Assembly: GCA_026770615.1 (NCBI GenBank)
Contig: MU631485.1
Span: 249,470 to 264,638 of the forward strand
Direction of reading: 5' to 3'
Length of the DNA: 15,169 nt
From: Pavlovales sp. CCMP2436
Lineage: Eukaryota > Haptophyta > Pavlovophyceae > Pavlovales
Shown in pieces: positions 8,471-13,259 of this stretch; the stretch's first letter is position 1, and each line of letters opens with the position of its first letter. Position numbers and translations under genes: made by a program. The notes under the pieces are model-generated. The model was given only the letters and a program-made list of their open reading frames with translations. It ran no database searches and had not been told where the DNA came from.

Positions 8471-11400
8471 CCCTCCCGCTCCCTCGACCCCACCCGTCTG
8501 CTCCCAACCAGCCTCGCGGAATGGCGATTATTGCGGCGTGCTGCTACTTCGCACGGGTGACCCCCTCGCACGGTCTGATACCTCCGCAGTTGAGCTTCGC
8601 GGTAATTCTTGATTAATAGCGCCGCTCTACTTTTTTCATCTTTTTCATCTTCTTTTTTCGGGGGGGGGGGAGGGGGTTCCACGATCCGTCGAGTGCCTTC
8701 TGTTGTTATTGTTATCGCTGATGTTGACGGTGATAACGGCGTTTCTCTGATCTACAACTGTACGGATCTGATCTAAATCAACTATTTCAAAAGTAAATAA
8801 ATTTAAATAAGTACGAAACTGAAATGACGGCGTTTCTCGACTAGTGCCAGCTCCCCTCCTTTCCGATTGAGACCCAGCCTTTAGTTATTAAGCGGGTGCT
8901 ATAACTAATTACGAAGCAGGATGGCGAATGGGAGATCCAACGTAAACCGACCAAAGTGATTTATCGCAAAGGAGAATAAAAAGCAGTTCCGGGTCTCTAT
9001 CGGACAGGTTCCCCTCCTAGTGTGTAAATATCTAGGAATACGTCTGTCCCCTGACAGGTCTCCACTGGACCCAAGCATTGAGGAAACACTCGGATCAAGG
9101 GATCTTTGCAGAGCACACGGATACCGTCCCCACCACTGAGGCTTACCAGACACACGAAAATCCGAATACCACTGCTGGAGCCAGGTCTCGGTTGCTACCG
9201 AATTAAACTGTAATTTGTTAAAAACCAGTTTACAGTTTATAATACTTACTACTTATCGCCCAAATTGGTTAATACCTCGCTGGTGGGGTTTTAATCAAGA
9301 ACAGAGTCCTGGCTCCGGCAGAACACCCCCCCCCAAAGGGAAGGTATCCGTGTACTCTGCAAAGGTCCCTTGATCCAAGTGGTTTTTCAACGCTGGGTCC
9401 GGCGGAGACCTGTCAGGGGACGGACGTATTTCTAGATATTTATACTACTAATACTACTGCTCTCATCCTAATCATCATCCTATTATTATTATTATAGCGC
9501 TACTTGATGAGTCCCTGCCGGCAATCTCCGCCCTGCTCTCGACGGATGATGTCGAGACTGTCGCAAAGAAAGCTCCCTCCTCGCTTCCCGCGTTCCGCAC
9601 GGTTCGCCCACGCCTGCATCACAGAGAGGTTTTTATTTATTTATTTGGGGGGGGGGGGGTAGAAGAGTTCATTTGAGGCTTCTATTTAGAACACTTTTTT
9701 ACAGATGCTATAAACCTTCTTTGTATCCCACCCCCCCCCTCGCGCGCGCGCTCCCCCTTCCCCCCCCCCCCCTCCCCCCCCTCGCTCCCCACCTTCTGAA
9801 CGCTTCGCCCGCGCCCGCATCACTGCGAAGTGTGTGCACCGGTATTTTCTTCTCCTGAGACATGCCTTGTCAACCCCCCCCTCCCCCACACACACCTAAA
9901 CCCCAACCCGAACACTAAATACCTTCGTCGCTCCTCGCATTAATTTGTTCGCACCGTGCGCCCCTGCTTGCAACCATCCCATAAACCCCAGCCTTAATCC
10001 CTAGCCCCAACTAAATCCTATATATCTATATATGCCTAATCCCGTTTTTTTTGTTTTTTTACACCCTTTACGAGTTGCAAGCATGCGCTGCTCCTCAGCG
10101 TCGTAGTTCACACCGTGAACCGTTTGCCTGGAACTGACATGACCCCACCCCCCTCCCCCCACCACATTCACCCACCCCTCGCCAATATATAGTGCGCCCT
10201 TCTATTAGGCGATGCGGTTCACACGGTCAAGCCCTACTTCGGTCTCGGCGCAAATTCTGCATTCGAAGACGTGATAGTCCTAGGCCAAGCTCTCGATGCT
10301 GCCGCCGTCCCCACACGCCATATTCCCACACGCGGTTTGTTCTTCTCCAGGAATGAGGTGCGCGCTTTAATTTTTAAAAAACGTTTGCTATAGTTTTTTT
10401 TGAAGTAGTTATCAACATCGAATGATTTCCCGGAGACGCGTTGCGTCTTGTTTTACCTTTCAAATAAATACGTCCTGGGCCCGTGAAGCGTTTTGCGTCT
10501 TGTCTCCACCCCCTCCTCGTCCCCGACCTCCACCCCCTGCCCTCCCTCCTTCCTTTCCCCCTCCTCCACCTCTACCGCAACCGCCACTGCCACAACCGCT
10601 GATGTCGCGCCGCAGCTGGGCGTAGCGCTCCGCGAGTTCAGCCGACGCCGCGCTGCTGACGCAGACGCGCTCGTACGCATCTCACGGGGGCTCGATAGGT
10701 TTTTTTTTAGAGCAAGCTGAATTTGATAGATAGTAGCAGGCTTACAAATTTGTTGGAACTGACAACCCCCCCCCCCCCCCTTCCAGGCCGGGCAAGCTAG
10801 GATTCATCACCTTCGTTCTTCCAATCATCTTAGATGGCATCTCGAACAAAATTGCACCTTCCCTTTTCATGCCCAACACAATCGCGATGTTGCAGAAAGA
10901 CGAATTCACATTTTCGCAGGTGGCGCAGCGCAAGCGCCAAGACCGTGCGGTTCAGGTGTGTGTCTTTTTTTGCGGGCAGGGGTGGGAGGGAGGGGGGGTC
11001 GTGTGTGGTGTGTGTGCATGCGACCTTTTTTTTGTATATTAGTGATACGAATTCAAAATTGGTGACTGGCTGTCCTGGAAGTTGTGCTGGTCTGAGCGCT
11101 GCGTCGCTCATTGCCTGCTGCGTGCCTACTAGCTTTTGTTGAAGGCGCGGAGCAGGTTAAAACGTATGATTACATTTTTTCCAATTACTTTTCTACTTTT
11201 TGTTTACTTAGAACTATTACTGGGGGGTGGGGGGGGGACCCTAGAGCCCCCCCCCCTCCCCCCCTGAATTATTATTATGAAAGTTAAATAAATTGAAAAT
11301 GCAGTTCGCGCGGCGTAAATGGCAGGTTTTTTGTTTCTTTGGGGGGGGGGGCTCTGGCTGGCGCCTGACTTACTTAAAATCAAGCTCGTCCGGGTGTTTT

Positions 11401-12755
11401 TGTTGTTGCTGCCGTCTTCCAACTCGCAGCTTCAAAGCTTTAACCTATCACTAGCTCCTAAAACCTTCCAAAACTAAAACATTTTCACTTCGTCTTTAAA
11501 AACCCTGCAAAATATCCGATATACACTCCCATCAGACCGCGCACTGACTCAAACCAAACGCGTAGCATAACTCTCAACCTCATCCAATCGAAGCCCGACC
11601 TAATTCTGATCCTTGAAGCCGCAACCCACATGGTTCTTATTATTAGCGGCTCAGCAGGGTTCAACAGGTGGTGTTCACTCGCAGACTTGGTCGACGTCAG
11701 ACATTAATCCTGGCATTAGGGGTGGTAGAGGTGAGATTCGTGACGAAATCGTAGCAGATGCCATTTTGTACTATTTGTTTGCTAGCGGGGCTGAGAGTGC
11801 GTGGAAGGGGCACCGAACCAAATCTAACCTTAGTCCTGCTTATTTGAAATGCTTATTTGAAATTAGACGGCAATTCTCGCCTCTGCGCTCAGCGCCCTGG
11901 CCGCACTCTCGCTCGCTCTCATCAAGGTGTGTTAACCGTGTAATTTATTCCGCTCATTTGACCTCTCATCGACGTCGGTTCATAACGACGTCACTTTTGC
12001 AGGTGAACTATGCTTGTCCGTAAAATGTCGGACCCCACCCCCATCCCCCCCCCCCAACACACACACACACACTTCTACTGGCCTTAAATGAATCAACTAA
12101 TGAATTTTTGGCCTTAAAAAAAACGTCGCTCGCCCTTGCGAACGTACTACTAACGAAAACAAGAACGAGAACAATAACGATGGCAATAGGACGTACCCGT
12201 ACTTAAAGGAGGTGTGTGTGTGTGCCTGTGTGTAGTGGGTGGGGGGGAGGACTCCGGGGGGCTCTGCCCAATTTCACGTAACATCCAGTCCCATACGTAA
12301 CACCTCGCCAGCGCTTTGTTTTTGGCTTGCTCATCATCCCCCACTTCTACCATGTTCCCCACTTCGGCGTAGCGCGTCAGAGCCTGCGTTGGAGCGCTAA
12401 GATCAGCTTGAACCGTAAGACTGCCGCCACACCGTCAGCCAGAGCCCCCTTACATTAAGATACCCATGAAAAAAAAAATCCTCAGGCGCTGCTTAAAAAC
12501 CTGCCCGGCCAAATCGCGCTCGTCCTCGCCGGCCTCTCCCTGACTCTGCGTCTCGCCAAGGGGATGCGCCCGGCGCCGGTGGGCAGCCCGGCGGATGTGC
12601 TCAACCGCTACGAGCAAAAGGGCGGGAACGCGAAGGGTGGCGCGGCCGGCGGTTCGAATGAGGACTTCCTCATGAGCCAGCGCATCTCGCAGCAGGGCTA
12701 TGGCAAGGCGCCGGCACCGCCTCCGCCCTTAGCCGACGGTACGGACTGCGTTTGA
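3306..12755 (+). CDS. FAD-dependent monooxygenase, kynurenine 3-monooxygenase-like (12 exons)
   Basis: Exons: 3306-3707, 3791-3886, 4952-5067, 5160-5259, 6286-6399, 6465-6582, 8512-8556, 9498-9628, 10193-10357, 10616-10698, 10787-10955, 12486-12755. All introns are GT-AG, phases agree at every junction, and the joined frame is open for 602 codons to TGA. Residues 1-18 look like a signal peptide (MCAQGLLVVLCGLAGAAA), followed by an Arg/Ala/Ser/Pro-rich stretch to ~60. That fits targeting to a complex plastid or the secretory route (inference). The FAD-binding Rossmann motif VIVGGGPAGLA is at 63-73, with acidic Asp90 closing strand 2. An RDRL motif in exon 3, GADG at 251-254 and LLGDAVHTVKPYFGLGANSA from 378 complete the group A flavoprotein monooxygenase fold. 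A hydrophobic stretch near 522-540 resembles the C-terminal membrane anchor of kynurenine monooxygenase. The enzyme probably hydroxylates an aromatic substrate using NAD(P)H and O2; the substrate is not determinable here. The last junction is the least certain. Confidence 0.85.
3791..3886 (+). CDS. Monooxygenase exon 2
   Basis: The exon follows GCGCAG|TACACG and ends at GAG|GTGAGT, phase 0 at both ends, 32 codons. It reads ...GRRDWSPGGDPDGVERIFTD and so on. An alternative acceptor 12 bp downstream (CACAG|GTAC) keeps the same frame and cannot be excluded. Confidence 0.8.
4047..4068 (+). pseudogene. Ghost copy of the exon 3 start
   Basis: CTGTCCGCAG|GTGATTGCAAGGGACCGTCA here parallels CTGTCCGCAG|GTGATCGCCAGAGACCGGCT at the real exon 3 acceptor. 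It encodes V-I-A-R-D-R before diverging. The similarity includes the acceptor site itself. It decays after about 22 bases, so it cannot serve as a functional exon. Confidence 0.65.
4632..4750 (+). repeat. Repeat family A, copy 1
   Basis: Shares GTCCCCGACAGGTCTCCACC, GTTGAGAAAACACTCGGATC and the tail CCACCACTGAGGCTTACCAG with copies at 5670-5801, 9020-9158 and, inverted, 9343-9445. This copy lacks the GTGTGTAAATAT left end. Confidence 0.85.
4821..4875 (+). repeat. Repeat family E, copy 1
   Basis: CTCTCATCG...TCGGTTCATAACGACGTC and ACTTTTGCA(A/G)GTGAA are shared with 11951-12007 (same strand). The central part is shared with 7736-7777 (opposite strand). The core is partly palindromic (CGACGTC / GACGTCG). 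Confidence 0.85.
4952..5067 (+). CDS. Monooxygenase exon 3
   Basis: The exon starts phase 0 after TCCGCAG and ends in phase 2 at GCCAG|GTGCAT. It encodes VIARDRLVGALHRVV followed by a beta-strand-rich stretch ending in DVEWDA, matching the RDRL region and the strand before the interdomain loop of this family. A GTGAGC word inside the exon could act as an internal donor, but the frame and homology continue through it. Confidence 0.82.
5160..5259 (+). CDS. Monooxygenase exon 4
   Basis: The exon follows ATCACAG and ends at AAG|GTGTGT, phase 2 to phase 0. It encodes a Gly/Ala-rich loop (GQAATLHLDVRPVAAP...). The phases on both sides fit exactly with exons 3 and 5, which is the main support. The loop is not strongly conserved in the family. 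Confidence 0.7.
5260..5372 (+). repeat. Repeat family A, copy 2 (diverged), overlapping a splice donor
   Basis: GTGTGTAAATATC...ACGTCCG...CGGTCTCC at the left and GAGCACACGGATAGCGTC at the right match the ends of the better-preserved copies at 5670 and 9020. The middle is diverged. Its first bases, GTGTGT, are the 5' splice site of intron 4. Confidence 0.6.
5446..5519. repeat. AT-rich foldback
   Basis: The left arm AGGATCTGGCTAGAT (5446-5460) pairs imperfectly with the right arm ATCTGGCTGGATCCT (5505-5519). Between them lies TATAAT-type sequence that can fold further. No coding content. Confidence 0.6.
5670..5801 (+). repeat. Repeat family A, copy 3, with internal 16-bp inverted repeat
   Basis: It starts GTGTGTACATATCTAGAAAT and ends near GGATACCGTC. 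Inside, GTGCTCTGCTAAGGTC and GACCTTAGCAGAGCAC are nearly perfect inverted arms around a ~45 bp core. This copy shows the hairpin form of the element most clearly. Confidence 0.85.
5927..5980. repeat. C11 run plus CCCA microsatellite
   Basis: C11 at 5927-5937 is followed by CCCA and CCCCA units to about 5980. It directly precedes the family B element. Confidence 0.85.
5989..6139. mobile_element. Family B MITE-like element, copy 1 (~150 bp)
   Basis: It is bounded by TGCTGGAGCCAGG and its inverse CCTGGCTCCAGCA. The interior matches the reverse complement of 9172-9321, sharing AAACTGTAAACTGGTTT, GCGATAAGTA and GGTAGCAACCGAGACC. It is a short, non-coding, AT-rich interior with terminal inverted repeats and is present twice in opposite orientations: the hallmarks of a miniature inverted-repeat transposable element. 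No clear target-site duplication is visible, so the superfamily is unassigned. Confidence 0.8.
6171..6240. repeat. Tandem repeat, 5 x 14 bp
   Basis: Five units of ATGGACA(C/A)TGAGAA: 6171-6184, 6185-6198, 6199-6212, 6213-6226 and 6227-6240. The first and last are slightly diverged. It lies near the 3' end of intron 4. Confidence 0.9.
6286..6399 (+). CDS. Monooxygenase exon 5: GADG motif
   Basis: Phase 0 at both ends, 38 codons, between CAAAAG| and GAG|GTGATT. It encodes TGLVIGADGTATQVAMAIAA, the 'DG' fingerprint of group A flavoprotein monooxygenases that contacts FAD and NAD(P)H. Confidence 0.87.
6465..6582 (+). CDS. Monooxygenase exon 6
   Basis: The exon follows AACACAG and ends in phase 1 at CCAG|GTGAAG. 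It encodes DDNARVYKTIPFKLPPGWRG then a segment ending GRMNFDALP. The 3' end of this exon is the source of a ladder of decayed copies in the following intron. Confidence 0.87.
6866..6928. repeat. Tandem repeat, 3 x 21 bp, GC-rich
   Basis: Units CCGCGGCCGCCACCGCACGC(A) at 6866-6886, 6887-6907 and 6908-6928 (the last slightly diverged). The length is a multiple of three, so all frames stay open through it. Confidence 0.9.
6950..7291 (-). pseudogene. Antisense coding-looking exon remnant inside intron 6
   Basis: The minus strand carries a GC3-biased frame beginning after an AAGTAG (possible acceptor, 7292-7294): AEAEAAALKEQVVAYHADQA, a Lys/Ala-rich stretch, then FAYLPHPVAIDGPIDLTDAP, later an acidic YRSDDADYANLGDDE and ending near IDRNRQAYGG. 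The charged helix followed by Pro/Asp-rich segments looks like real protein, not a shadow of the plus strand, where the host gene is intronic. Further on the frame runs into the 21-bp repeats. No domain is recognised. It may be an exon of a nested gene, or a captured or retrotransposed fragment. Confidence 0.45.
7470..7526 (+). pseudogene. Ghost copy 1 of the exon 6 end
   Basis: GGACGCATGAATTTTGATGC and GCTGCCAGGTGAAGG match exon 6 (GGACGCATGAACTTCGATGC, GCTTCCAGGTGAAGA), including the splice donor. The homologous frame is open and reads NSASPANGRMNFDALP against NYSARSADGRMNFDALP-type sequence in exon 6. Three of the differences are synonymous third-position changes. There is no strong acceptor upstream, although GGCAAG|TCC after a pyrimidine stretch is possible. 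Confidence 0.8.
7736..7777 (-). repeat. Repeat family E, copy 2 (inverted)
   Basis: GTGACGTCGTTATGAACCGA plus CGACGATGAGG is the reverse complement of the family E core at 4836-4864. Confidence 0.85.
8003..8056 (+). pseudogene. Ghost copy 2 of the exon 6 end
   Basis: AACTCGGTAAGATCGGCGGA and TGGACTGATTGACTTTCACG align to the exon 6 end. The homologous frame reads NSVRSADGLIDFHVLQ, still open. The donor has changed to CAGGTTGAAA. Confidence 0.65.
8053..8113. repeat. Purine-rich tract
   Basis: About 60 bp composed almost wholly of A and G (GAAAAAGAAAAAGG, GGAAGGAAGGAAGG), between two ghost exon copies. Confidence 0.8.
8118..8275 (+). pseudogene. Ghost copy 3 of the exon 6 end plus its intron flank
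   Basis: GCGGTAAGATCGGCGGATGG, ACTGATGGACTCTCACTTGC and CACGTGAAGAAAC align to the exon 6 end and donor. The match continues into the intron flank of ghost copy 1: ATCTTTGAGTCC(A/G)GAAAT, GATTTTGAAA and AAAATATAGCT are shared with 7548-7608. Copies 1 and 3 were therefore duplicated together with about 90 bp of intron. Confidence 0.75.
8284..8310 (+). pseudogene. Ghost copy 4 of the exon 6 end (short)
   Basis: ACGGACGGACTTTCACGTAC + TCCAGGT resembles the end of ghost copy 2 (GACTTTCACGTGCTCCAGGT). It is the most decayed member of the series. Confidence 0.5.
8406..8469. repeat. Homopolymer C64
   Basis: An uninterrupted run of 64 C ending 42 bp upstream of the acceptor of a 45-bp exon. Its exact length may be affected by sequencing error or slippage. 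It could serve as an extreme pyrimidine tract. Confidence 0.9.
8512..8556 (+). CDS. Monooxygenase exon 7 (45-bp microexon)
   Basis: The exon follows CCAACCAG and ends ACGG|GTGACC. It runs from phase 1 to phase 1 and completes the split Ala codon from exon 6. It encodes SRNGDYCGVLLLRT, matching the conserved strand after the FDALP segment. It sits between introns of 1929 and 941 bp. Confidence 0.85.
9020..9158 (+). repeat. Repeat family A, copy 4 (left arm of composite)
   Basis: GTGTGTAAATATCTAGGAAT... to ...GGCTTACCAGACACACGAAA. This is the fullest copy, containing both the left end (as in copies 2 and 3) and the right tail (as in copy 1). Confidence 0.88.
9172..9321. mobile_element. Family B MITE-like element, copy 2 (~150 bp)
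   Basis: CTGCTGGAGCCAGGTCTCGG at the left and GAGTCCTGGCTCCGGCAG at the right are terminal inverted repeats. The interior is the reverse complement of 5989-6139 with substitutions and small indels. It is inserted between two inverted family A arms. Confidence 0.8.
9343..9445 (-). repeat. Repeat family A, copy 5 (right arm, inverted)
   Basis: GGTATCCGTGTACTCTGCAA ... GGAGACCTGTCAGGGGACGG ... TTCTAGATATTTATAC is the reverse complement of copy 4 over about 100 bp. Confidence 0.88.
9498..9628 (+). CDS. Monooxygenase exon 8
   Basis: The exon follows ATTATAG and ends GAG|GTTTTT, from phase 1 to phase 0. It encodes LLDESLPAISALLSTDDVET then VAKKAPSSLPAFRTVRPRLH, which matches the region before the GD motif in this monooxygenase group. 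Confidence 0.85.
9801..9830 (+). pseudogene. Ghost copy of the exon 8 end
   Basis: CGCTTCGCCCGCGCCCGCAT CACTGCGAAG here parallels CGGTTCGCCCACGCCTGCAT CACAGAGAG at the end of exon 8. The flanking CTCGCT(T)CCC words upstream also agree. The donor after it is lost. Confidence 0.65.
10082..10121 (+). pseudogene. Ghost copy of the exon 9 start
   Basis: In the frame homologous to exon 9 it reads HALLLSVVVHTVNRLP, against CALLLGDAVHTVKPYF in the true exon. The essential Gly-Asp of the FAD motif is replaced, so it cannot be an equivalent alternative exon. A potential acceptor (TTGCAAG) precedes it. Confidence 0.65.
10193..10357 (+). CDS. Monooxygenase exon 9: GD motif
   Basis: Phase 0 at both ends, 55 codons. 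It encodes LLGDAVHTVKPYFGLGANSA followed by FEDVIVLGQALD. The Asp381 and His384 region is the conserved ribityl-FAD contact of the family. The last ~17 residues before the donor (GAG|GTGCGC) are not conserved, so the exact 3' end is less certain. Confidence 0.87.
10616..10698 (+). CDS. Monooxygenase exon 10
   Basis: The exon follows GCCGCAG and ends in phase 2 at GATAG|GTTTTT. It encodes LGVALREFSRRRAADADALV then RISRGLD, the helix after the GD motif with the typical R-x-x-D-A-x-A-L pattern. Confidence 0.85.
10787..10955 (+). CDS. Monooxygenase exon 11
   Basis: The exon follows a C15 run and TTCCAG, and starts in phase 2. It encodes PGKLGFITFVLPIILDGISN, then a segment ending QKDEFTFSQVAQRKRQDRAV. 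It ends in phase 0 at CAG|GTGTGT. The hydrophobic FITFVLPIILDGI stretch may lie against the membrane. Confidence 0.87.
11222..11264. repeat. G-run/C-run perfect-type hairpin
   Basis: G6-T-G9 (11222-11237) faces C10-T-C7 (11247-11264) across the loop ACCCTAGAG. The two arms can pair over about 15 bp with one T:T mismatch. Confidence 0.85.
11582..11740 (+). repeat. Dispersed repeat family C, copy 2
   Basis: 159 bp matching 979-1137 with a handful of substitutions. Here it lies inside intron 11 of the monooxygenase gene. Confidence 0.85.
11951..12007 (+). repeat. Repeat family E, copy 3
   Basis: ACCTCTCATCGACGTCGGTT CATAACGACGTCACTTTTGC AGGTGAA matches copy 1 with a 3-bp length difference (one fewer CGT unit). 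Confidence 0.85.
12388..12465 (+). repeat. Dispersed repeat family D, copy 2
   Basis: It contains the 21-mer shared with 1290-1310 plus a diverged tail. It lies downstream of family C copy 2, in the same order as at the left end of the window. Confidence 0.7.
12486..12755 (+). CDS. Monooxygenase exon 12 (terminal): hydrophobic anchor and tail
   Basis: Following AATCCTCAG, the phase 0 frame reads ALLKNLPGQIALVLAGLSLT LRLAKG and then a Gly/Ala/Pro-rich hydrophilic tail to TGA 12753-12755 (89 residues). The first part is a plausible membrane helix, as expected after the last conserved segment of kynurenine-monooxygenase-like enzymes. The codon bias matches the other exons. The assignment to this gene rests on phase, strand and the hydrophobic segment. 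If it were a separate gene, exon 11 would end at a TGA (11043) after the acceptor TATATTAG. Confidence 0.65.
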   Translation, partial: ALLKNLPGQIALVLAGLSLTLRLAKGMRPAPVGSPADVLNRYEQKGGNAKGGAAGGSNEDFLMSQRISQQGYGKAPAPPPPLADGTDCV

Positions 12756-13259
12756 TGCAGAGATCCTCTCTCTGGGGCATGTTCCGTGCTGCAAATATAA
12801 GTAGTGTGGTGATAGTGTGCACCTTATTACGTGTGTCCACATATTACGTACTCCCGAGTTGGAAGCTTGGAATACATGTAGGATCTCAAGAAGCCAATAA
12901 ATGAAAGCCTCGCCCCTTCTCTGCTCGCGCACAATAACTAATTTAGCATGCTTCTTATGTACTAATAAAATTTTAAAGACAATCAATCTGAGGCATATAA
13001 TATAACCGTATGTTGCGCGAATAGGATATAGTCACTAATGAGTGATAATATGATGTACACCGCCTAATAGTTATCACTTTGTCCTTGCTAATCTCATCGC
13101 ATCGATATGTATATAAGGTTAACCCGGATGTTTGCGTTACATCTGCGAGTTGGTAATATAATAATGCTATGTATTTATCGGGTTCCTGGGCGGATACGAT
13201 CATCGGCGGAACGCTGTGCGGCTGGCGGGGCAGCTTGAGCTCTTAACGAGGCAGCGATG
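12756..13259. other. AT-rich convergent intergenic spacer / 3' UTRs
   Basis: Composition drops sharply to AT-rich after the stop codon. There is no convincing coding frame. It must contain the 3' ends of the monooxygenase (plus) and the zinc-finger gene (minus). Confidence 0.55.
12896..12901 (+). terminator. Candidate polyadenylation signal AATAAA
   Basis: AATAAA lies about 140 bp downstream of the monooxygenase stop codon. A second one follows at 12964-12969. Algae do not always use this hexamer, so this is only a candidate. Confidence 0.35.

Larger units (their letters stand above)
6583..8511 (+). other. Intron 6 (1929 bp): exon remnants, antisense island, C64 run
   Basis: The donor GTGAAG is followed by G-rich and GA-rich tracts (6596-6645). 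Then come an antisense coding-looking island with a 21-bp tandem repeat (6866-7291), ghost copies of the exon 6 end (7470, 8003, 8118, 8284), an inverted family E copy (7736-7777), a G10 run (7967-7976) and a purine tract (8053-8113). C64 (8406-8469) comes just before the acceptor CAACCAG. Confidence 0.75.
8557..9497 (+). other. Intron 7 (941 bp) with a large inverted-repeat element
   Basis: G11 (8660-8670) lies soon after the donor. Family A copies 4 and 5 form inverted arms (9020-9158 and 9343-9445) around family B copy 2 (9172-9321). The acceptor is a TTATTATTATTATAG tract. Confidence 0.75.
9629..10192 (+). other. Intron 8 (564 bp) with ghost ends of both flanking exons
   Basis: G13 (9647-9659) and C13 (9760-9772) runs, CG dinucleotides (9741-9750), a ghost of the exon 8 end (9801-9830), CCCTAA-like words (9895-10015), a ghost of the exon 9 start (10082-10121) and C-runs (10147-10160) precede the acceptor AATATATAG. 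Confidence 0.75.
10956..12485 (+). other. Intron 11 (1530 bp) with a hairpin and dispersed repeats
   Basis: G-rich sequence lies near the donor. A G/C hairpin (11222-11264) is followed by G11 (11341-11351), family C copy 2 (11582-11740), a tandem TGCTTATTTGAAA x2 near 11840-11865, family E copy 3 (11951-12007), C11 (12045-12055) with a (CA)n tract, a (GT)n tract near 12212, and family D copy 2 (12388-12465). The acceptor is AATCCTCAG. Confidence 0.65.

Noticed and set aside
8326..8682. Poly-Pro or poly-Gly proteins across the C64 run
   Set aside because: They are pure translation of a homopolymer inside an intron. The same region contains the real 45-bp exon in another context.
9020..9445. 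Inverted arms considered as retrotransposon LTRs
   Set aside because: The arms are inverted, not direct, and there is no coding interior or primer-binding site.
11043..11045. TGA right after a good acceptor (TATATTAG) as the monooxygenase stop
   Set aside because: It would end the protein immediately after exon 11. The in-phase exon at 12486 with a membrane-helix-like segment is a better end, though this remains the least certain junction.
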